A DNA stretch of 64,000 nt from Moringa oleifera (Eukaryota; Streptophyta; Magnoliopsida; Brassicales; Moringaceae). The notes beneath the pieces are model-generated. The model made no database searches and was not told the origin of the DNA. It saw only the letters and a list, made by a program, of their open reading frames with translations. Shown in pieces: positions 51,144-64,000 of this stretch. Numbering within the stretch: position 1 is the first letter of the stretch; every line of letters begins with the position of its first letter. The translations under genes were made by a program, and so were the position numbers. Location of the stretch: assembly GCA_021397835.1 (NCBI GenBank), contig JAJFZO010000866.1:131501-195500 (forward strand), written 5' to 3'.

Positions 51144-53785
51144 TGTCTCACATGCATATGGTTGCAAGGAATTAAATAGGCTACGTGCTATGAGCTGGTT
51201 GCTAGTGGTTAATTTGCAAGAGGGTTACCTTATATAAATATATATATGGATGGATGGTTGTAGTGCGTGAATTGGAAGGCTCTCATGATATATAAATGAA
51301 GCTGCAACAAGCGTCCTTGCCATTATTATATTTTACCTTGAAAGCTTTTTGGCAAAGATGAAATTAACAAACTAATTCCCCTTCTCAGTAACTATAGCTT
51401 TGCTTTTAAAATCTTATGTATTCTAGCTTATGTAGTGCTGTGGCTCGTATGTCTTAGGTAGAAGTATAAATTACAGCTGAAGACTGCATTCATGAAGCTC
51501 CACCATATACGGTGAATACCATAAAGAGAAATGCATGTGACCTTCATCATTCTTTCTAACAGCATTCTTTATTAATTGGCTTCCTTTCTTATAAACAAAA
51601 GTAGACGTCCAAGATAACTTCAAATTCCTCATTGGCAACTAATTAATATGTATAGGTCTTGTATTTCATATTCTTTAAGATTCTTAATTCAGACAAGCGC
51701 ACATAAAGAGAAACAAGAAGAGTTAAATGCATCATCTTATGTCTTGTTGATGGCTGGTGATTAGTTTTTGCAGTCAAACTAACTGGATCAAGAAACAACT
51801 CCTTGAACACTAAAAACTTAATTAAGCTGAAGTATTAGAATTGACCAAATGAATCAATAATCATACTAATTAAGATAAGCTTTCTACAATGTGATAGATA
51901 TACTAGTCCTTAGAAGAATGAATTCTAGTTTCAGCTTTGTGTTTACATAAGCTATCTGCAGAGTACATAAATTAATTAAATATAGTGTATAGGACAGACA
52001 AGACGTTTTTTTTAATTTTTTATTTTTAGGTTGCAGGCTAGCTGTTATGGATAAGGAATTTAATTACCAATATTAAGGGATATATTTAGCAATAGGTCTT
52101 TTGCATTGCCTCGAGAAGAATTAGGACTAGATCCTCTTTAAAGTCTGACTGATTAAGGTTTTCTATAATTCTTATAATTAAGTTATTAATCTAACTAAGA
52201 AGTAAAGCCAAACTATGCATTCACTTAGCAGGACCAACCCTGAGAGACGGAGCAATCAACCTATATGTCATAGCTATGATCAACAAAGGTGAGAAATGTA
52301 GCTTGTTCCTGTTGCTTTTATCTAAAAGATTAGAAATTTACTTTTACAAGATAGACCAAGTACTCAATTGAATCATTGCTTAGCTAAATTTTCGCTAACA
52401 TGTTGCGTAAAATTAATAATGAGTTCAATTTTGTTGCGTGGTCACGAGTTCATCATCAAAGCCTAGACTTACGAAGCAAGTCTGAAACTTCGGTACTGTG
52501 AACTTCGATCAACATCATTTCTCCTATATGTACACTGAGAACCTAAGATGTTGCTAGACATGCACCCAAGCCTGTGATAGCGACATCCATAATTGCCTCT
52601 TAGATAATTTTAATTTGATTGAAGTAAATTAAGCATTTAATTAGTTTTGCTTAATTTCATAAGCATGCAAGAATTTTAATTGCAATATAAAGGTTTATTA
52701 TTCTTGTAGTGGCATATATGGAGCATGCATGGTTAATCTCAATTTCCCTTCTATCATATGATTCAATTAGAGAAGGAATTAATAACTGCCCCACAAGAGT
52801 CACTCCCTATGTACAAAACAATTAATTAGTAGCTAGTTCGTGTTTTACAATTTCAAATATGCTTGGCCATATGGAAATATATGAAAAGTCGTTGTGCATG
52901 TGGGCACCCATATACATATATATGTGTGTGTATCTATCTAATATGGGTGAATCCAGTGCGAGAGGGGATATGGAAATTTGGCAATATCTAGAAGTGGATG
53001 TCAGCTAGCTAGCTTTGTTGGAACATACATATGGCTATATATCTCCAGGCCTAGCTAGGTTTTAATTTTCTGGTCCACAAGTGGAACATCAAGGAGGGGG
53101 AAGACCACAAATGAAACTAGCTAGCTACTGGACCCGCCATTCACTAACTTTCTTTTCATTTCCAACGTTCAGACAGGGCATGGGAATATCCATGGAATAG
53201 AGGGGCAATGTGTTAGGTCCTTCTCCCCGCCTCCATGCATTTTCATAAGTTTCTTGCTATTAATATTCAAAACAACCCATCAAACTTTAATCAGTCCTAA
53301 TTGACAAGATACACAACTTACTCATTTTATTATCCTTTCACCATCAAATCAAGAGAGAAAATATCATCAACATCGACTAACCTGCTGCAAGGTAAGGTTG
53401 AAGCTACACTTATACCTACATTTTGAAACTATTAATTGCTGACTTATATTATCACGACCAACACATCAACTTTATGTAGCGCAGCCACAAATATATATAT
53501 TGGAGATTGTTCTCTTCCATTTTGAACTCATGGAAAACATATATATGGCCTACCTGCATGTTTACCCAACAGCTAGCATGGGGATCAAATTAATTATTTT
53601 CCACTCACACGGTTGAAATGCTATACTCCAAAAAGGTTATCACCATTAATTTTCTAATTCATCATTTTTGCTTTGAACTAAACCCTAATGCTAAGTTTAT
53701 TTACTCATCATAAATCATTTAGTAGTCCACTGACTTCTAAGGTAGCCTAATGCACTCTATAAACATGAAAAAAAGAAGAAGAGGT

Positions 53786-53817
<32 letters not shown>

Positions 53818-55184
53818 TTTTAATTTGCAATAAAATATCTGTGGCAGCAACGTATGGATATGCAAGCGTGTGCGTTCATTTTTCTTCATTTTCTTATTCT
53901 TTGCCTCAATGGCTTCATCGGGTCTTCTTTTTCACTTTAGCTTTTAATTTCAACATGCATGCTTTGACCCTGCAGGACTCTCAAAATATTAGTAGCCTTG
54001 GATTTTGTCTTCGAACTTCATGAATCCATTAAAAAAAAAAAAAACAAGAAAACAACGAAGAAGAATGGGAAGAGTACCAAAACACAGCCAACATAATAAG
54101 AGAAGATTCGTAGGGTCTTCCAAAGATTTATAGATTAAAGAAACCATTTGATCCACCTAAATGATATTGCTATGGTAATACGAGGGAGCTCGATCAGGAA
54201 ATTTTTGGAAACTTGAGATGATGATGATTAGTTGCCGTCAGCATAATTTGCCAGGAAAAATACATGCCATTCATCTACTGCTATGTTAACATAAAAGAAA
54301 CAATGCTTCAGACTTCCAGGGTTACTGGTCAAGAAATGGTTGATCAACAACCAAGCTGCAGTGTCAAATGAAATTATTCGTAGCAAAAGTAAATGTGAAG
54401 TTATTGGATCACATATATGGATAACATGTTACTAGTACAGAAGTTGATATATATTGTAGATAAAATACTGAGTATGAATGGCAAATTGACTTAAAAAGGC
54501 AGGAAAAAGAACACAAAGCGTAGGTGAGCTGTGGAGTGGTGGTTGCACCATTACATGTACAACACTTGCGTTAGTGTGGGGGATTGAGACTGTTGGCTCG
54601 TTGGTGTGCGAAGTGGGAAGAAGAGTAAAGCAAAGCCGCACGCAAAGGAAAACAAGGATTGGTGATTGGAGAAAGAAAGGTTGGCCTTTCGAACGCGCCT
54701 TCCACATAATGCGCACTATCCAAGAAAGAGAAAGCGCAGCGCACAAAAGCTACCATCTTTTCTTCCTTTCCCCTTTAAATTATTGTTTCAGTACAGACTT
54801 CCTCTGAAATCAGAACAAAACAAAGGCCTCTTGCCTCATACTGGGCCCACTTCCGCCATTGCCAAGCACTTACCCCCACCTTAACACTCCTCGTCTCATT
54901 CCCATCATTGCCATCAAGAATTTTTTCTCATCACTGTCACCACCCCTCACAATTTCCCACGCAACCGCACGCAACTCTTTCTTCTCTTTTTTTCGTCAAT
55001 ACAGACTGTTTTTGCCACTGTTTTCTTTGTCTTCCTTTTAGTATCCTTTCCTCTTCCGGTTTTCCTTGATCTTTTTCTAAGAACTACTAACGAATGAGCC
55101 AACTGAACTCTGATTTTCTGGTTTTGGGTTATTGTTGAATGGTGAGGAAGTGGGTCTTGCCTTTCGTTTCTGGTTTTTGGTATA
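51144..55184. other. Large intergenic region with divergent promoters
   Basis: It separates the subtilase (-) and PBL-type kinase (+) start codons by 4 kb. It holds an AT/AC microsatellite near 53788-53816 and several short open frames without recognisable domains (for example 53841-54023 and 54432-54746). The last few hundred bases are pyrimidine-rich and likely form the kinase promoter and leader. I see no transposon ends. Confidence 0.6.
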
Positions 55185-58100
55185 ATGGGAAACTGCTGGT
55201 TTAGATGGGAACCTTCTGTTTATAGAGTCTCATCTAATGCAAAGTCAGGTTAGCTTCTTCTCTTTTTCTTCTCTTCCTCGTATTTTCTGCAATTGAGTTT
55301 TTGATTCCTGAAATTCGGATATTTATGATACTTTTTCTTCATCTGTTGAAGTTATTTGAGACAACGTTTGATGCTCTGTTTTTCTCTTTCTCTTACTGCA
55401 ATCTATATCTTTATTTGTTTTTTTCTTACTATGGCTGATTTAGGTTCCCTATTAAAGTTTAGGTTGACGAGTTAGCACGACTGGTGCTGAGTTTGTCCAA
55501 ATATTTGGATTGGAATCTCTTGTACCTGTTCTGTTTTTCATTTTATCTGTGTTGTGGATGGATTCCCAAGTGTTATAGTTTAGCAATTTATATATACGAT
55601 CCACACAAATATTCATACGCCATATGTGCAATTTTTCTGCAATTAAAATGTCCAAAAATCGATGCTTTTCACATGTTATTTTATTTCCACTTGAAAAGGT
55701 GGTGCCTTTTTTATCTTTCTTGTTCTGAGTGGCCAATAGAACCCTTTTAACTGTACTGCTTTTTTTTTTATCTAAGTTAGTATCAAGAAAATATATGATT
55801 AGAGAATGTAACCATTTTGTTTTTTTGTTCATAGTAATCTCTTTTATCTTTATTTCTTGGAATGTCTAAGTTCCCCTTCTTCTTTTGTTTTGTTTTGTTT
55901 TTTTTTCTATTATGAGAATTAGCTATCTTATTCTTGGTAAGATACTATTTCATGTTCATGCCAATTTGTGTACATATGAGGTTTCCCCTCCGCCTCACGA
56001 ATTTTGATGAGACATTAACTTCAGCAGGCTTTTTATTGCAAAGTCTTTTCACGTTGTAATCAAAGAAATAATTTAAGGTTAGGGTTATCTATAGTCTTCC
56101 TATCTGTTTTGAGTTTCTGTTACTTGAGGATTCTGATTTTGTTTCTTAAAAATGTGTGTGCCTCTCCCTGCTAATGGTATGCAAACACTCTAGAGTTTAA
56201 AACTGAAAAAAGAAGAAGATGAATGAAGGGCTTCATTTTCTTCATCTGTGTAGGTTGAATTTATTTCTCCAGCTTTGGTTTGGGGAATAGAAATGAATTT
56301 GATCCTCATAGGATTTGACAATTGGATTATTGATGTTATTTGCTCATGTTAATTCTTTACTTCAGAGTCTCCAAAAGAGCAGAGCCCATCAGAGGATCGA
56401 AAGAAGGATGAAAGTAAGTTACCATCAAATCCCAAAGAAGTAGAAGACCTACGACGTGACTCAGCTGCAAATCCTTTGATTGCGTTCACATTTGATGAAT
56501 TAAAGATAATTACTGGAAATTTTAGACAAGATCGTGTGCTCGGTGGAGGAGGATTTGGAAGTGTCTATAAAGGATTCATTTCTGAGGATTTGAGAGAGGG
56601 TCTTCTGCCCCTTCAAGTTGCTGTTAAAGTTCATGATGGAGACAACAGCTATCAAGGCCATAGAGAATGGCTGGTAAACTTTGTGGCATTTACATCTTTT
56701 GTTTTCCTTTTCATCCTCTTAAATGGGGTAGTCTGGTTGTGTAGATTACACAAATTTGCTTTCTATGATTCAACATAAGGTTTTGCATGTTTTGTTAGTT
56801 GGATTGAGACTTGTGTGTGTTTCTAGGCAGAAGTGATATTCTTGGGGCAGCTTTCTCATCCAAATTTGGTGAAATTGATTGGGTACTGCTGTGAAGATGA
56901 TCATCGTGTGCTCATATATGAGTACATGCCTCGTGGGAGTGTGGAGAACAATCTATTTTCAAGTGAGTACTTTCTTACCTCTTCTTGTTCAGCCAATTAA
57001 AATTTCAGTGCACATAGATCATCAGTTGGTACTGCTGGAATGACTGGTGAAGTAATTCAAAAGCCAAAGCCAAGCATACACATCAATGATCAGCATGCTT
57101 CATCGAAGTGTCATTTTCTTTCCTCTTCTTCTTTTGACTTCTTGATGACCTTTCCCTTGCAACATCAATTTTCAGAGACACAATTGCTGTAGAGCAATCA
57201 TTGTCAGTGTGAGCATGTTTTATCCTTGTAGGATCTAGGATAGTGACCTTAGGATATTGGGTCTACATTTGCAGTCTCTTGAATGAAAGCAGTTCACAAG
57301 AAAGAATGACTCAGAACTACTTACACGAGCTTATGTTGGATATTACTTTCTTAGTTTCCACTGTAGAGCTAGGAGCTTGATTCCAATTTCTGAATGTGCT
57401 ATATGGATCACTGGTTTTGGTGGGAAGAGAACTCCAGGAAAAATGACTGCCAATCTGATTTCTGTTTTGTCTTATGGTTGAAGGCCAATAATCTGTCACT
57501 GCTCATTTTGTTAATGGTTGAGTTTTGATCATTGTCTAATTTATGTAACTTGTCTATTGTTGCAGGAGTATTGCTTCCTCTTCCATGGTCCATCAGAATG
57601 AAGATTGCATTTGGTGCTGCCAAAGGACTTGCCTTCCTCCATGATGCTGAGAAGCCTGTCATCTATCGTGATTTCAAGACATCTAATATTCTGTTGGACC
57701 TGGTTAGTGCACTGGGAGCTCTACTTTAGCTGCTTAGAAAAGAGATTGAAGGAGTTTTATTTAGTGTTTCATAAGGGTACATGAATCAATATATATACCC
57801 CCATCCTGTTATGATGATTTTGCCAGTCTCAACTTACAATTGCTCCATTTGGCTTTGTCTGTGTATAAACAGGATTATAATGCAAAGCTGTCTGACTTTG
57901 GCCTTGCAAAAGATGGACCAGTTGGAGACAAGTCTCATGTTTCCACTCGCATAATGGGAACATATGGATATGCAGCGCCTGAGTATATAATGACAGGCAA
58001 GTTTACATGACTCCATGTGTTCTTCTAGCATCATTGTGGCTTTGGGGAACCATGTGGACCTCTGTTATTCTGGAAAAAGCTAATATCATACATGTCAATG

Positions 58101-58769
58101 ATGAAGAATGATATGATATTTGAGTGGTCCTGGCCATTGGTATAGTTGTCCCTTGAAGTAACTGTAAACTTGGCATCTTAGCTACCCATCTGACATGCAG
58201 GCCATCTGACTCAGTGAAAACATCATTGGATGGGGTAGTTATAATCATTCTAAGTTTTTGCTTGTTAGCATTTGAATAATCTGCGTGGATGAAGAGGTGA
58301 TTGGGATGATCATTTTTAGTGTCTTCTTTGTGAATGATGTCACTTCCTGTACTGAGTTATAGCCACTTCTGCATGCTGTGCAGGCCATCTGACTCCTAGA
58401 AGTGACGTGTACAGTTTTGGCGTTGTTCTGCTTGAACTTCTGACAGGAAGGAAATCATTAGACAAGTCACGGCCAGCTAGAGAACAGAACCTTACTGATT
58501 GGGCTCTTCCTATGCTGAAAGAGAAGAAGAAATTGCTGAACATCATAGATCCAAGATTGGGAGGAGAGTGTCCTGTGAAAGGGGTTCACAAGGCTGCCAT
58601 GTTAGCTTATCATTGCTTAAACAGGAATCCGAAAGCAAGACCTCTAATGCGAGACATAGTAGACTCGTTGGAGCCTCTTCAGGTGTCTGATGAGGTTTCA
58701 GCTGAAAAATCTGTGTTAACTGTGATTAGCGAGGTACCAGCTCCTGAGTTGGAAAGAAAAGGAGACTGA
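55185..58769 (+). CDS. PBL16: Receptor-like cytoplasmic kinase VII, PBL16-like
   Basis: Exons 55185-55248, 56366-56673, 56827-56962, 57566-57702, 57873-57996 and 58384-58769 give 384 residues. MGNC at the start gives a myristoylation Gly2 and a palmitoylation Cys4, so plasma-membrane anchoring is expected. Kinase landmarks are the Gly loop [11 protein letters not shown], catalytic Lys109 (VAVKVH), the catalytic loop YRDFKTSN with Asp205, DFG at 223-225 and the activation segment [10 protein letters not shown]. All residues needed for activity are present, with the Arg before the catalytic Asp marking an RD kinase. PBL kinases act downstream of cell-surface immune and growth receptors. The symbol rests on memory of the Arabidopsis N-terminus and locus position. 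Intron 5 begins with GC (ACAG|GCAAGT), and its acceptor is preceded by a near-copy about 180 bp upstream. Confidence 0.92.
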
Positions 58770-59660
58770 CATTGTAGCTGATATGGGATTTTGTTAGATT
58801 AGGGTTTGTTGTGTTTAGTCCATCGTGTGTGTATCTTAACAATAAGGGAATGAGATGCCTCTTTGTTTTTTTTTTGGTTGAAGTTTCTCTCTTGAAGTCT
58901 GTTGTGTTTTGGGTTTTCCTCTCATCAAAAGCTTGTGTGATATGATGATGGTTGCTTTGTTATTGGAAAATCAATTGGAATGGTGGTGGGGGAGGTTGCA
59001 GGTGGGATAGAACACGTAACAGAGTCAGACTTTAATCAGGAAAACCTGCAGTTAGGGGGCAAGATGGAAGCCAAAACTATAAGCGTTAAGAGGGGGCAAT
59101 GAGTAGCTATTTCAGCACTCAAATTCTCCTTATTCTTGTGTTTCATGCTATTTTATTCAGTCTTTCTGGGTTGCAGGAAAAATAGGATCATAATGTCTAT
59201 ACTGAGTATCGAAGTAACCATATGATTTTGATATTGGGATGCAGCAACCAGCAAATAGCAAATGGTGAGGGTGAAGTAAAACTGTATTTGTATGCCATAT
59301 GCGATGGAAGAGAGGCGCTTTGATGCCCAACCTGTTAGGCTGAGAGAAGTAAGAAGGTGGATTGCGGGGACAGGGCTTAGCAGCCCCTTCTCAGTCCTAC
59401 AAACCCATCGCCACATGGCAAAATCCCGAGCCCAACTTTCCACAAAGCCCAATCATTTGGACGAAAATGCACAATCTCCACACCCATAAATTCTTTGTAA
59501 AAGAAATCAAAAGTTCTAGATTGTTCCGAGCTCAGGACAAACAAGACGCTCTCTTTCCATCTAGCGGCCCACATTCCTCAGAACCTTCAAGAGCCAAATC
59601 GCTCTTTCCCCTTTTTATATATTACGCACTAGCAACCAAGCTCTTACTAGTATCAGCTCG
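58770..59660. other. Kinase 3' UTR and Cpn60 promoter
   Basis: No coding sequence is recognised. The kinase 3' UTR runs into the Cpn60 beta promoter; the TTTTTATATATTA stretch near 59612 could be its TATA region, followed by the leader exon. Confidence 0.5.
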
Positions 59661-59764
59661 GCTCAGACAGAGTGAAAGATAAACCTACTCCCTCACCTTC
59701 TGCTTCCTTATCCAAACCCTCTCTACTAAAACCCTAGTCCTCCTCTCCGACTCCGCCGTTTGCG

Positions 59765-60807
59765 GTAAGTCACACCCGCCCTCTCTCTTCGCTCTCTCCT
59801 CCTTCTATATCCACATATTAATGTGCGTGTTATTATATAATTATATGTATGGATACGCTCATTTCTATGTCTTTGGTTGGGTTGGTGGAAACTAGTTTTT
59901 CTCCGGGATTTTGGCCACGACCGTATATCGTTTTTTTTTTTTTTGGTTTCTCTTCTTTTAGGCAGATGGGTATTGATTAGCTCTCACAAGTTTTCACTAG
60001 TTTAAAAGTTAAATGTTCAATTACGCTTTGGTCGCCTTTTCTGGAAAGTGCCAAGGCAAAAGCTCTAGTATTTAATATTAACTTGAGACTCTATGTATGG
60101 TAGAAATTGAAACTTAGTAGCTTTGGCTTTTGTTCTTGTTGCTGTATTCATTTCTGGAGTTTCTGGTAATAATAACTGACGGATCCTCTAATGTACACAG
60201 CTTCGGGTGATCATTGAAAACTTCTGCTAAGCTAAACTCTGTAAATTGGCTTTACCCATTCATAGAGTTATTGGAATCATGGGATGTACGGACGTCTCTA
60301 TTAACACATTACAATTTGTGCTGTTTTAATTTAGAAGACTTATATGGTTTTGGATTATCAGTTGCAGCATTTTCTGAAGAAGTAGATCATAATCACTTTA
60401 TTTCAGTTGCCTCAATTTATAAATCTATTAGGACTGAATAATTTTGATTTTTGAGTTAAATGTTGTGCAATTGGAATCCAAAGTTGTTTAAATCTAAGCT
60501 TTTCATTGCTAAAACTAGTGAAGGTTCCATAATTTTTTTGCTAAATAACCATCCTGTAAATATTTGATAGAATTGAGAAAATTTTAAGCTTCTCATTGCT
60601 AATGGAGATGAACTTACTCAAGTCTTGAATGATGTCTTGATACGTGGATGGATTTTGAAATTTCCTCATTAAACGGCTTCACTTGCCTACTGTGCTAGGA
60701 TTTTTCTTCTGTCTGGATGGTATCTGGTTTCAAGAAACTAATCATATGATTGGTTTGATAATGGAGAAGCAACACTTCGAACTAATTATAATGTTGAATG
60801 TTGTCAG
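59765..60807 (+). other. Probable 5' UTR intron of the Cpn60 beta gene
   Basis: TTTGCG|GTAAGTC follows a pyrimidine-rich leader, and TTGTCAG|CTTCC lies 14 bases before the start codon. The stretch between is T-rich with no conserved frame, consistent with a 1.04-kb leader intron. Confidence 0.75.
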
Positions 60808-60821
60808 CTTCCAAGGAGTAA

Positions 60822-64000
<3,179 letters not shown>

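Noticed and set aside
54432..54884. Overlapping 60-100 aa frames on both strands upstream of the kinase
   Set aside because: No domain, no supporting splice sites, and they overlap each other in several frames.

Overview
This is nuclear DNA from a flowering plant, most likely a core eudicot. Every gene is split by AT-rich introns with plant-type borders, and the proteins are plant families: chloroplast Cpn60-beta, a plant subtilase, an RLCK-VII kinase, an ECT-type YTH protein and mitochondrial BCKDH E1-beta. I cannot name the species. I see no intact transposon, tRNA, rRNA gene or CRISPR array.

Layout: (1) 376-4145 (+) a four-helix membrane protein; (2) 6246-7340 (+) a zinc-ribbon/RING-H2 E3 ligase; (3) 8286-11653 (-) cytosolic pyruvate kinase; (4) 13094-20230 (-) ER glucosidase II beta subunit ending in HDEL; (5) 21799-25519 (+) plastid NusB-domain protein; (6) about 26094-26980 (+) a probable noncoding snoRNA gene, with site II elements, telo box and TATA box ahead of at least one convincing C/D box snoRNA; (7) 30358-35117 (+) TATA-binding protein, whose fifth intron carries a 2 kb degenerate repeat array; (8) 36417-41014 (-) BCKDH E1 beta; (9) 42066-45868 (-) YTH m6A reader; (10) 47155-51143 (-) subtilase; (11) 55185-58769 (+) PBL-type kinase; (12) 60822-64000 (+) chloroplast Cpn60 beta, cut by the window end. 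For ten multi-exon genes I rebuilt the exon chains by hand. Nine keep one open frame from start to stop, and Cpn60 beta stays open to the window edge.

The genes are housekeeping functions (glycolysis, ER glycan trimming, plastid RNA and protein folding, basal transcription, amino-acid catabolism, m6A reading) and do not form one pathway. What ties them together is gene order: from memory, most of them have Arabidopsis counterparts spread over four duplicated segments (chromosomes 1, 3, 4 and 5), so this window looks like the less fractionated ancestral block. The most notable new item is the probable snoRNA gene at 26.1-27.0 kb, which a protein-only annotation would miss. Its best member has a perfect 9-bp terminal stem and an 11-nt guide complementary to a conserved 25S rRNA segment. 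Other oddities are three GC-AG introns, a stop codon split by a terminal intron in the TBP gene, a duplicated splice acceptor in the kinase gene, and several short perfect tandem duplications.
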